From Akkermansiaceae bacterium (GTDB lineage: Bacteria > Verrucomicrobiota > Verrucomicrobiia > Verrucomicrobiales > Akkermansiaceae), in assembly GCA_024233115.1 (NCBI GenBank), contig JACKQB010000005.1, positions 1 to 64,000 of the forward strand: 64,000 nt of DNA, read 5' to 3'. The position numbers and the translations under genes were made by a program. How positions within the stretch are numbered: the stretch's first letter is position 1; every line of letters begins with the position of its first letter. Below, piece after piece: positions 50,212 through 59,900 of this stretch. The notes below the pieces were generated by a model. It was not told the origin of the DNA. It was given only the letters and a program-made list of their open reading frames with translations, and did not search any database.

Positions 50212-52581
50212 ATGAAACCCATCGAAGAAATTCTAGTCATTCACCACAGCCACCTCGACCTCGGCTACACCCATAGTCAGCCGGTGGTGGAGCGCCTGCA
50301 CGTCGAGTTTATCCAGCAAGCCCTGGATCAGCTTGATGACACCGCCGATTGGCCAGCGCACTCGGCGCCCAAATGGACCTGCGAGGTGACATGGCCGGTG
50401 TTAGACTGGCTGAAACAGGCGGCTGAGACGGAAATGGAACGGTTCCGCAAACACTACGCGGATGGACGCATTGATGTGTGTGCGCTGCCATTCGGGATGA
50501 CGCCGCTGTTGGGCCGCGACACGCTGGCTGAGTTGTTGAAGCCCTTGGAGGTATTGAGAGACAGGCTTGGTGTTGTGCCGCGCACTGCGCTCCAACATGA
50601 CGTCAATGGTTTGCCCTGGCCGATGACCGGGCAGCTGCTAGATGCCGGAATAGAGGCCTTGTTCATGGGCATCAACGCCCATTGCGGCGGCTCGCCGATG
50701 CCGCGTCCGGGTGTCTTTCACTGGGAGTCACCGACGGGCCGGACCCTGCCGGTTTTTAATGGTCTGCACTACAGCATGTTTGACCAGTTCGCCCACGTGA
50801 GTGAAAATGACGACAGTCGGTTCAAGCTCGGCATTGAGAACCTGGTCGATTTTCTAACGGAGAAAAACTACACCTGCCCCTTCGTCTGGATCTCGGCAAC
50901 CAACTCGCCGCAGGCCTGGGACAATTCACCACCCAACCCGGAGTTGGCACAGCTGATACGGCGGTGGAATGAATCCGGCGGACAGCCTCGTATCCGCTAC
51001 GCCACCCCGACGGATGTGCTGGACCGGTTGGCAAGCCTACCGGAAAATGAGATCGAAGTGCGGCGTGGTGACTGGACCGATTATTGGAATTTTGGTTGTG
51101 GCTCGACGGCGGCGGACACAGCGCTGCAAAAACAGGCGGTGGAGCAATTGGCCATCGCCGACCAGCTCAGGGACAAGGGATACGGGAATCCTGGACTATC
51201 GCGTATGAGGGAGGATGCCGTGGACGCCATCCTGCGCTACTCCGAGCATACCTGGGGATCCGACCGGTCGATTATGCTCGATAGCGCGCATGTGCGGTCG
51301 CAGTTGTTGCTGAAGCAGCATCACGCCAGCCAGGCCATTGAGCGCGCATCCTTTCTGCTGTTTGATGCGCTGGAATCCCTCGCCGAAAACGCCGCCCAGA
51401 GCAGGGGACCCGTTGAAGGGGTGCTGGTTTACAACCCGTCATCAGTGCCATTCGACGGACCGGTGGCTATCCCCGCGTCATGGCGGGAGGACCGCAAGAG
51501 GCTGCGTTGCGAGAGGTTTGGCTATGACGCGCGCTATGTCGATTTCCAGTCGGCCCCCCGCTTCGGACCGATCAGGCTTTCGCCCGGCGAGTGGAAACGA
51601 CTGACTCTAACGGATTTGCAACCCTTTGTCCCGGCCACCCCTGTAACAACCGGAACCCACGAGGACTCGGAGGCCGGTACCAGACCGGCAACGATCCTGA
51701 ACGAGGAGCGCAGCGAGGCGGTCGAGTTTATCGAGTCGCCATGGCACCGGCTCGATTACCATGCCAGCACCGGGCGTATTCTCGGTTTCATCGACAAGCA
51801 AAGCGGATGGAACCTGCTCGCAGAGCATCCGCAGCTTGGATTTTTCGAGTACGTGCACGAGCGCCCCGACCCCCGCTACGACGAACGCCATGAAGCGTAT
51901 TACCAACGCGATCTAGAGGCTGAGCGAAACTTGAAATCGTGCTGGAGGCCCGACTGGAAAGTGCTCCGCGAAACCCCCGAGCGTGTCCTGGAGCACCGGA
52001 CGGAAGGCGATGCCGCCAGCGTCACCTTCGTGCAGTCCCTGCGCGCACGCGGTACGGAATTTTTGGAACAACGCATCACACTGCACAGTCACACAGCCCG
52101 TATCGACATCGAGGTTGAGCTTGTAAAATCGGACACCCGCACGCCGGAAGCGATCTATTTTGCCATGCCCTTGAGTCTCGATGCAGGCTGGCGCGGGTAT
52201 TTTGACACCGCCGGCGAAAAGATCGAACTGGACCGGGATCAGTTGCAAGGCTGTTCGCGGGGGTGGGTGACATCCGACCGCTTTGCCGCCATCTGTGATG
52301 ACCGCCACGGGGTGGCGCTGTTTACCCCGGACGCACCGTTGGTCCAATTTGGCGACTTCAACTTTGGCCGGGACATCCAACAGAACCCGCGCGATAAAAA
52401 CCCGCTGCTGCTGGCCTGGCCGATGAACAATTACTGGAACACCAACTTCGCGGCATCACAACCCGGACGGGTAAGCTTCCGTTATGCCCTACGCAGTTTT
52501 AAAACGCAAGATCTGGATAAACTGGCCGACTGGGCCTCGGAAGTATGTTCACCGCTCCAGGTTCACCCCTGGGTTGGTTAA
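50212..52581 (+). CDS. GH38-like alpha-mannosidase-type glycosidase, 789 aa
   Basis: The N-terminus IEEILVIHHSHLDLGYTHSQ has the GH38 zinc/substrate motif H-S-H-L-D. Residues 127-135 (LQHDVNGLP) carry the Asp130 that aligns with the nucleophile region, followed by WPMTGQLLDAGIEALFMGIN. The middle and C-terminal beta domains contain EGVLVYNPSSVPFDGPVAIP and RRGDWTDYWNFGCGSTA. No signal peptide, so it acts in the cytoplasm on imported oligosaccharide. The last gene of the AraC-controlled operon. Confidence 0.78.
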   Translation: MKPIEEILVIHHSHLDLGYTHSQPVVERLHVEFIQQALDQLDDTADWPAHSAPKWTCEVTWPVLDWLKQAAETEMERFRKHYADGRIDVCALPFGMTPLLGRDTLAELLKPLEVLRDRLGVVPRTALQHDVNGLPWPMTGQLLDAGIEALFMGINAHCGGSPMPRPGVFHWESPTGRTLPVFNGLHYSMFDQFAHVSENDDSRFKLGIENLVDFLTEKNYTCPFVWISATNSPQAWDNSPPNPELAQLIRRWNESGGQPRIRYATPTDVLDRLASLPENEIEVRRGDWTDYWNFGCGSTAADTALQKQAVEQLAIADQLRDKGYGNPGLSRMREDAVDAILRYSEHTWGSDRSIMLDSAHVRSQLLLKQHHASQAIERASFLLFDALESLAENAAQSRGPVEGVLVYNPSSVPFDGPVAIPASWREDRKRLRCERFGYDARYVDFQSAPRFGPIRLSPGEWKRLTLTDLQPFVPATPVTTGTHEDSEAGTRPATILNEERSEAVEFIESPWHRLDYHASTGRILGFIDKQSGWNLLAEHPQLGFFEYVHERPDPRYDERHEAYYQRDLEAERNLKSCWRPDWKVLRETPERVLEHRTEGDAASVTFVQSLRARGTEFLEQRITLHSHTARIDIEVELVKSDTRTPEAIYFAMPLSLDAGWRGYFDTAGEKIELDRDQLQGCSRGWVTSDRFAAICDDRHGVALFTPDAPLVQFGDFNFGRDIQQNPRDKNPLLLAWPMNNYWNTNFAASQPGRVSFRYALRSFKTQDLDKLADWASEVCSPLQVHPWVG

Positions 52582-52667
52582 GCGGGAAACTGCCGTTGCG
52601 TTGTCAAAGGTCAGTCTTGTAGGGCTTGACACACAAGCCCGTCGTCTTCAGTGCTTGGCAGCCGCTT

Positions 52668-53306
52668 ATGGACTCCGAACCACTTCTGGAAATCATTCAC
52701 ACCGACCCCCACTTCGTGGTTGTCAACAAAGTGAGCGGCATGCTCTCGGTGCCGGGTCGTGACGTCAAGGACAGTGTGACCAACCGCGTCCGGGCGATGT
52801 TTCCCGACTGCAAGGAAAGCCCGGAGGTACACCGGCTGGACATGGATACCTCGGGACTGATGGTGGTGGCGCGCACCGTGGAGGCGCACCGGCATCTGTC
52901 CATCCAGTTTCAAGACCGCTTGACCCAAAAACGTTACCAGGCGTTGTTAGACGGGGTGTTTGAGGGAAAGGAGGGCACCATCGAGCTGCCGTTCCGCCTG
53001 GACATCGACAACCGCCCGATCCAGATCTACGATGAGGTACACGGGAAAATGGGGATCACGCACTGGAAAAACCTCGGCATCGAGGGTGGTTATACCCGTG
53101 TTGAGTTCATCCCGGTCACCGGCAGAACGCACCAGCTACGGCTGCACGCGTCGCATGAAAAAGGTCTCGGTATCCCGATTGTCGGCGACCCGTTTTACGG
53201 AAACGGCACAGGTCCCGGCCAGATGAAGCTGCACGCCTGCGAGTTGTCATTCAGCCACCCTGTGACCGGGGAAGTGATGACGTTCCAGAGTGCGCCGGCA
53301 TTTTAG
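52668..53306 (+). CDS. RluA-family pseudouridine synthase, 212 aa
   Basis: It isomerises uridine to pseudouridine in rRNA and/or tRNA. The catalytic motif is SPEVHRLDMDTSGLMVVART with Asp in HRLDMDTSG. FVVVNKVSGMLSVPGR precedes it and EFIPVTGRTHQLRLHASHEK follows. It has no S4 domain, as in RluA itself. I start at MDSEPLLEIIHTDP (ATG at 52668). The frame from 52626 would need TTG. Confidence 0.9.
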   Translation: MDSEPLLEIIHTDPHFVVVNKVSGMLSVPGRDVKDSVTNRVRAMFPDCKESPEVHRLDMDTSGLMVVARTVEAHRHLSIQFQDRLTQKRYQALLDGVFEGKEGTIELPFRLDIDNRPIQIYDEVHGKMGITHWKNLGIEGGYTRVEFIPVTGRTHQLRLHASHEKGLGIPIVGDPFYGNGTGPGQMKLHACELSFSHPVTGEVMTFQSAPAF

Positions 53307-53357
53307 CCTGAGCTGTAGGCTGTTGCAGCGGTGGCGGCGGCTGGGGCTGGCAGGTCA

Positions 53358-54005
53358 TCAGATCAAACCCTTCCGGATTGCGGCGGCGACGGCGGCGGCG
53401 ACGTTGGCGACCCGTAGCTTTTTATAGATGCTTTCCGTGTATTGCGAGATCGTCCGGTAACTGACTTCCATGCGGTCGGCGACTTCCTTTTTGACATATC
53501 CCATGGCGAGGAATTCCAAGACCTGCTGCTCGCGACTGGTTAGGAGGTTTTCCTCGTCAAGATCGGTATTGCCGCTGAGTGCCTTCAGGACGATCCGCGA
53601 GAGTTGCGGGTCGATCAGGCTGCACCCTTCGTGGACTTCAACGATTGCTTCGCGGATGGATGCGATCGATGCGTCCTTGAGTAAATAACCGGAGACCCCC
53701 AGCCGGATGGCTTCGATGGTCGTGTGGTAGTCATCGTTCTGGGTGAGCACCAGGATATCGCTCCTCGGCATTTCCTTCCGCAACACGGGGACCAATTCCA
53801 GGCCGCTTTTACCAGGCAGGTTGAGGTCGAGCAGGATAACATCGCCGTCCGCAGCGGTGTTGTTTGCCAGCTTGTCGAGATAATCTTCCGCGCTGGTGTA
53901 GATGGCAGTGCATTCCATCTGCTCGGAAACCTCCAGCATCCTTTGCAAGGACTTTGCGTAGGGGCGGTTGTCTTCGATGATCAATACTCTGATAGTCTGG
54001 GTCAT
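53358..54005 (-). CDS. NarL/LuxR-family response regulator, 215 aa
   Basis: Receiver domain (residues 5-120): IRVLIIEDNRPYAKSLQRML, the phospho-accepting Asp in VILLDLNLPGKSGLELVPVL, and the Thr/Lys in LVLTQND and GYLLKDASIA. Then a LuxR-type HTH: LLTSREQQVLEFLAMGYVKK, ADRMEVSYRTISQYTESIYK. It forms an operon with the sensor kinase ahead of it on the same strand, 6 bp apart. Targets are unknown. Confidence 0.93.
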   Translation of the reverse strand: MTQTIRVLIIEDNRPYAKSLQRMLEVSEQMECTAIYTSAEDYLDKLANNTAADGDVILLDLNLPGKSGLELVPVLRKEMPRSDILVLTQNDDYHTTIEAIRLGVSGYLLKDASIASIREAIVEVHEGCSLIDPQLSRIVLKALSGNTDLDEENLLTSREQQVLEFLAMGYVKKEVADRMEVSYRTISQYTESIYKKLRVANVAAAVAAAIRKGLI

Positions 54006-54011
54006 GGTGGT

Positions 54012-56015
54012 TTATTTCTTGAGTTTGAGCAGCACACGGGTGCCGGTTTCGGGATCGGACTCGACGTTGAGTTCACCTTTCAGGCGTTCTGCGCGTATTT
54101 CCAGATGGTGCGGAGGTGGTGAGCCTTGGGGCATGCCCTTGCCGTTGTCGTCGATGTGTATCTCGATGCGTCCGGCGTGCCGGCGGGTGAGGATGTCAAC
54201 GTGGCTGGCTTCGGCGTGTTTGGCGATGTTGTTGAGTGCTTCTTTGACAAACATCAGGAGGTCCCATTGTTCGGCAGCACTCAGCTGTTTGGCAAGTTTG
54301 CCGACTTCCAGGGTGCAGTTGTACTGGATGCCCCCGAGTATCTGTTGGGCTACTTTCCGGATCTGGGGTTCGACCTCGAAGCTGGCTTTGTCGGATTCCA
54401 GAAAGCGCACGAAGTTCCGGGTTTCCCTCGATGTTACCCGTGCGGTGTGGAGGGTGTCTTCGAACATCTGGTTTTGCAGGTCGGTCGGTTGCTGGATGGT
54501 TTCCTGGATCAGTTCCGTCATGTGCACCAGACTGCTCGCGTTGGCCCCTATTTCATCATGGAGATCACGGGCAATACGGTCCCGGACGCGGCTCCAGCGA
54601 CGGTCTGCAAGCAGCTTGATGAGCCAGACCAGGATCACCAATGTGATGATGATGATGATCGCGATGACAATGAAGAACTGCAATCGTTCACGCTCCTGCC
54701 GCTGGGCGAATACCAGGTCTTGCTGCAGGATCGCCAGCCTCCTGTCCAGTGCCGCCCGGTGGGTGAGCGCTTCGGCCCATTCGCGCAGCGGGATGATGGT
54801 GCCTTCGGTGGTGAGACCATCGCTGAGTCTGGTCAGCCCCACTCTTGTGCGCTTGTTGCGGATGGCAAATCTAGCCGGTAGCGTGACGCCATCCGCCAGG
54901 AACTCAATCTCGCTCAGGGCGATCCGTGCCCGGTTTTCGATGCGGAAGTCGAGGACGGGATTCTGGACGCTCAGCCGAAAGTAGCGCCCTTCGGCATTGG
55001 CCAAGCGGAGCATGAGCGGGCTCGATGCCGGTTTTGGGAAATTGTTTCCGGTTTCGTAGATCAGCTTTCCCTTGGCCGACCGAGGGGTGTCAAGTTGCTC
55101 CAACCTGATCCGGGTGGGAAATCCGATGCCGCTCGAGAGAGGGAAATTATGCTGGGCTGAATGGACCACCGGCCAGATTCTTAGTTCATCGATGGTGCGT
55201 TGCTCTCCCAGATCAATAAGGATCGCGAGTGAGTCGGCCATGTGATAGAAATTATCAAACGGGTTCTGGAGGTTCTGTTTGATGGGTGAGAAAAGGGAAA
55301 AGCCATCCACCAGGCAGTCAGGGTGCCATACATACCCAAAAGGATTGCTCGAAGACGTCGTGACCTTGGAGCCCAGGGCGACGTTCCTGGCACCTGAAAA
55401 GACGAATATCTCGCTAAGGGTGGTGACGTATCGGGTGTCCCACCATGTCGGGTTTTCTGCGTGGCGCAATACGGTTAGGCGTATCCCGTCCGCCAGAACA
55501 GGTTCTGCGAGATGGAAAAGCTGCGGTTCGATACCGGTCACCGTGTAATCCTGCTGGCTGTAGTCCACAATGGTTTCGCTCGATCCGTCAGCGCGTATTC
55601 GCTCGATGGTAAAACGCACAGGGAAGCCAAACGCGGCGACCTCACCGGTGTCCGAGGTATAGCTTGTCGGCAGCAGGGCAAGCAGGTCGATGCTTGCTGG
55701 AGCTACGAACTTGAGGTCGATCTGTAACGGGTGATCGCGGGGTTTACCGAATGCCGACCGGTAGCCCAGGGTCCACGGGGTGGGGGTGAGCTGGAGCTCC
55801 GGTAATGTTTTCACCTCGGATTTCAGCGCATCAATATCCTGCTGGATCGAGTTGGCACTGCTGAGGTCCTTTGCCACAGCGATCCCTTGCCAGCCGACCG
55901 TCAGCCCGGACACCAGCATAGCCAGCCACAGGGTGAATCCGGGGCAGATGCGGCGATGGCTCAGTGCGGCGCGAGTATCCATGAGGTCAAACAGCCGTAG
56001 TTTGCACCATTCCAT
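54012..56015 (-). CDS. NarX/DesK-type sensor kinase with discoidin-like extracytoplasmic domain, 667 aa
   Basis: An N-terminal hydrophobic segment (FTLWLAMLVSGLTVG) is followed by about 400 exported residues in two beta-rich halves: PWTLGYRSAFGKPRDHPLQI and ARNVALGSKVTTSSSNPFGY, then WHPDCLVDGFSLFSP. The second half resembles F5/8-type (discoidin) carbohydrate-binding domains. A membrane segment (FFIVIAIIIIITLVILVWLI) precedes the HisKA_3 box ARDLHDEIGANASSLVHMTE, the N box EALNNIAKHAEASHVDI and the G box IDDNGKGMPQG. It probably senses a glycan. Start could also be 55982 or a GTG at 56051. Confidence 0.85.
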   Translation of the reverse strand: MEWCKLRLFDLMDTRAALSHRRICPGFTLWLAMLVSGLTVGWQGIAVAKDLSSANSIQQDIDALKSEVKTLPELQLTPTPWTLGYRSAFGKPRDHPLQIDLKFVAPASIDLLALLPTSYTSDTGEVAAFGFPVRFTIERIRADGSSETIVDYSQQDYTVTGIEPQLFHLAEPVLADGIRLTVLRHAENPTWWDTRYVTTLSEIFVFSGARNVALGSKVTTSSSNPFGYVWHPDCLVDGFSLFSPIKQNLQNPFDNFYHMADSLAILIDLGEQRTIDELRIWPVVHSAQHNFPLSSGIGFPTRIRLEQLDTPRSAKGKLIYETGNNFPKPASSPLMLRLANAEGRYFRLSVQNPVLDFRIENRARIALSEIEFLADGVTLPARFAIRNKRTRVGLTRLSDGLTTEGTIIPLREWAEALTHRAALDRRLAILQQDLVFAQRQERERLQFFIVIAIIIIITLVILVWLIKLLADRRWSRVRDRIARDLHDEIGANASSLVHMTELIQETIQQPTDLQNQMFEDTLHTARVTSRETRNFVRFLESDKASFEVEPQIRKVAQQILGGIQYNCTLEVGKLAKQLSAAEQWDLLMFVKEALNNIAKHAEASHVDILTRRHAGRIEIHIDDNGKGMPQGSPPPHHLEIRAERLKGELNVESDPETGTRVLLKLKK

Positions 56016-56130
56016 TCTGGAAAAAAGCACGAATTGAATTCGGGTAAACACGGTCGATTGACCGTGTTTACAAAATGGTTTCGATGACTACTATGAGGGT
56101 CCTTTCGAAGGATTCACACACAAAAACATC

Positions 56131-56889
56131 ATGAAAAACGCATCTATCATAACCGGTTTCGCCGGCCTTGCGCTCGCCGCCGGGACCGCATCCGCAGCTA
56201 CGATCAACATCCAAGGTCGCCTCTCCAATGTTGAAACGCCCACAACTGGCCTCGGCCTCGAATGGGGTGATAACTCGGGTTTGGCAAATAGTGCTACCAT
56301 TCCTAGCCCGGTAACGGACAATGACGGAACCGTCACCTTGACCGTGGCCACCAATGGCCAGCTATGGAACACCGGAAACTCAGCCGGAACCTACCAAGCA
56401 GGCGAGGAGTGGAACATACGCCAAGGCAACGGCACCATCTTGCCCGTTTCAACCACCGCCGCCGCGGCCTTCACCAACGGCTCCTACCTGTCCATTTCAC
56501 TGGCTTCGGCTGGTGCCTTCGACTGGACCTCGCTCAGTGCCAACCTCTGGCGCAATGGGTCACAGTCGCCCAACAACTTCCAGTTTGCCTACAGCACGGA
56601 TGCCTCATGGACAACTGCTGATTTGATTGGCACGCTACAGACCCAGGCTTCCGGCACTTCTGGAACGGGAAACGTGGTCACGGTTTCAGCCGGTGCCCTT
56701 GATCTTCCAAGTGGCGTCACTTCCGCGGAAGCCCGCCTGTATTACTGGGATACCACCGGAACCACCAACTTGGGTGGCAACTTCCACCTTTACGACGTGT
56801 CCGCCAACTACACGGCGGTCCCCGAGCCATCGAGCACCGCTCTTCTTGGCCTGGGTGGACTTGCGCTGATCTTCCGTCGCCGTAAGTAA
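56131..56889 (+). CDS. PEP-CTERM protein, 252 aa
   Basis: A signal peptide (MKNASIITGFAGLALAAGTA) and the tail AVPEPSSTALLGLGGLALIF plus RRRK mark a PEP-CTERM protein sorted by an exosortase. The body is Thr/Ser/Asn-rich with strands such as GTVTLTVATNGQLWNTGNSA. Unknown function. The typical Verrucomicrobiota form of the tail supports the taxonomic placement. Confidence 0.85.
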   Translation: MKNASIITGFAGLALAAGTASAATINIQGRLSNVETPTTGLGLEWGDNSGLANSATIPSPVTDNDGTVTLTVATNGQLWNTGNSAGTYQAGEEWNIRQGNGTILPVSTTAAAAFTNGSYLSISLASAGAFDWTSLSANLWRNGSQSPNNFQFAYSTDASWTTADLIGTLQTQASGTSGTGNVVTVSAGALDLPSGVTSAEARLYYWDTTGTTNLGGNFHLYDVSANYTAVPEPSSTALLGLGGLALIFRRRK

Positions 56890-56907
56890 AACAATATTCT
56901 TAATGAT

Positions 56908-56948
56908 CAACCGGCGGGCGGGCATTGGTCCGTCCGCCGGTTTTTTTT
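56908..56948 (+). terminator. Intrinsic terminator after the PEP-CTERM gene
   Basis: AACCGGCGGGCGG pairs with CCGTCCGCCGGTT, followed directly by eight T. The strongest terminator in the window. Confidence 0.88.
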
Positions 56949-56964
56949 GCAAGGAAGGAAAATC

Positions 56965-59900
56965 ATGAAAAAAATGCTGCCGTGTCTGATGGCCCTATGG
57001 CCACTGTTAGTCTGCCCTGTGAATGCACAGCCCAACGTCATTGTCATCTTCATGGATGACCTGGGGTATAACGACATCGGCGCGCAGACCTATCCCAACC
57101 AGAGCAATTATTACCCCAGCTCCGGACCCACACCGCAGCCGAACTACACCGATCCGGATATCCCGGCTCCCAACCAGGCCCGGCTGCTCACGCCCTCGAT
57201 CGATTCCATCGCCACGCAGGGCTTGCGGATGACGCGGTTTTACTCCTCGCCGAAGTGTTCGCCCTCACGGGGCAGTCTGCTGACCGGGCGCTATGACCGA
57301 CGGATCAGTATCAACGCGGTTTTTTTCCCCACCTATAACAACGGCTTGAACACCACGGAAGTGACCCTGCCCGAGTTACTGCGGCAGCAGGGTTACGCCA
57401 CGGGTATGGTTGGCAAATGGCACCTTGGCTACAATCCTAACAAACACAGCCCGTGGCAAATGATGCCATTGCGCCATGGCTTCAGCGAGTTCTTCGGCAC
57501 TCCGCACAGTAACGACATGAGCGATTTCCACCTCATCCGCAACGAGACGGTCGAGGTTGCCAACTTTAGCTCGGCTACCGAGCAGGCGCAAATCACCTGG
57601 CGCTATACGGAAGCCGCGCTGGACTTCATCCAGCGCAGCACCGCGAATGACAAACCTTTCTTCCTCTATTTTGCGCACAGCATGACGCATATTCCCTGCT
57701 GGCCGTCCGACCGGGAATTCACCAACGCGGATGGCACGGTCTGGCCGAAGTTCCTCGGCTCCAGCGGCGTGAGCCAATACTACGATGTGGTCAAGGAAGT
57801 CGACCACAGTGTCGGCCGCATCCTCGGCAAACTGGACGACCTTGCCATTGCCGACAACACCGTGGTCATTTTCACCTCGGACAACGGGCCGTGGCTCAGG
57901 CTATCCAACATCAATCTCACGGACCGCTCCGTCGGCTCTGCCTATCCTCTGCAGGATGGCAAGTTCACGACCTGGGAAGGGGGCTGCCGCGTGCCGTTTT
58001 TGGTCCGCTGGCCGGGTAAAATCGCCGCCAACACCGTCTCTAACCAGGTGGCGGGTCTGGTCGATTTATTACCCACGTGCGTGACCATGGCGGGAGGCAC
58101 CGTGCCTGGCGATCGCACGATCGATGGTGTGGACATTTCCGGCCACTGGGAGGCCGAGCCAGGATGGACGTCACCGCGTTCCGCATACGCGCTCTTCGAT
58201 GGCGACGGGAATTTGGAAGCGGTGATCAAGGGAGATTGGAAATTGAGAGACGGCAAGCTGTATAACCTGGCCAGCGATGTTCAGGAGCAGACGGATCTCG
58301 CGGGCTCCCAGACCGCGGTGATGAACGATATGAATGCGGAAAAGGCAAGCATCGCCGCATCCATCAGTGCCGAAACCAGCCCGCGCGGAATCTTTACCAA
58401 CTACGAGGTGCTGCTCTCCGCAAACGATGTGCAGGTCGCCGAGGGCGGCACGGCGACACTCGATGTCCAGCTTTCCGCCAATCCCGGCAAGACGGTCGTG
58501 GTCACGGTGTCGCATTTCAGCGGAGACGCTGACCTCTCCGTTGCCTCGGGTGCCAGCCTGACGTTCACCACAGGAAATTGGAACACCCCTCAGACGGTGA
58601 CATTGGCCGCGTCCCAGGATGCGGACACCGCGCATTCCGGTGCGACCTTCCGTCTGACCACGGATGACATTCTCCAGGTGCGCGAGCTGTTTGCGTTTGA
58701 AGTCGACGATGATGCCGCGGCTGCCGTGGAAACATCACTGGAGTGGCCGAAAGTCGATTCCGTCGTCACGCAGAACGCATCGGTCAAGCTCCTGGTGGAA
58801 GGCAGTGTGCTGGTGGGTGCCTCGCAGAACCCCGCAGGCTCGACATTCCAATGGCTCAAGGTGTCCGGTCCGGGTGCCGTCACCTTCACCGACCCGACCG
58901 CGCCAAGGACCGGGGTCAGTTTTGGAATGGAGGGCACATACCGGCTGCGATTCCAAGCCAACCACCCCGGCGCAGGTGGCTTTGACACCGTTGATTTCAC
59001 CGCAACCGTAGGAGCATCGGGGGCAGTCACTCCGGGCGCCTTCAAGTATGCTCCGCTTCTGGCGCACGATGCGACGGAGGACACCGACGGTGATTCTGTT
59101 TGGGAAAATGTGCAGTCGCCCGGAACGCGGGACTGGGCGCTCGCCGCAAACGTGACACGCACAACGGCAGACCCGGCGCCGCAACTCGACTTCATCGACG
59201 CCGCATGGACATTCAGCGGCGGTGCCATTCCCTCCGGTGGTGTTTCGGCGGACTACGATGCCTACAGCCTCGGCAACGCCAGCTTCGAATTCTGGTTCAA
59301 GCCCGCAAGCCTTCCCACAGCCACCCAGCAGGTGCTTTGGGAAACCGGCGGCAATACCGGAGCCTCCTTTGTCCTCGACGGGAACCAGCTCCGCTTTGTG
59401 GTCGACGCCCAAGCCAGCGGTGCCATTGCGGAAGGCACGCTCTCGCCCGCCTCGGCACAGGATGGCTTCGTGCATTGCGTGGGCGTGATCGATTTGGCAA
59501 ACGACCAGATCAAACTCTACATCGATGGCGCGCTGGTCGATACCAAGGCGATCGCCAGTGTCACAGACTGGGCCGGCGTCAGTGGGTCCGGCCTCGGGAC
59601 GATCACTGACAGCAGCGTGGTTGAAACAAGCAGTCAGAGTCACCTCGGGGGAAACATGCTGCTCAGCGGAACCCATAACCCGTTTGCTGGCATGGTGGCG
59701 CATTACCTGTTTTATGACAAAGCACTCACGGCGGGTGAGATTACCGATCTGGCGTCGGGGCCAAGAACTCCGGACATCACCCTGAATGTTGCGCCGGTGG
59801 TTGCCGCTGGTGCCGACCAAAGCGTCGCCTACACCGACGGTGCCAATCTGGTGGGCTCCGCCACTGATGATGGTTTACCTGCATCGGGTTCATTGACCAC

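Noticed and set aside
58735..59820. 361-aa minus-strand ORF
   Set aside because: Antisense shadow of the sulfatase gene.
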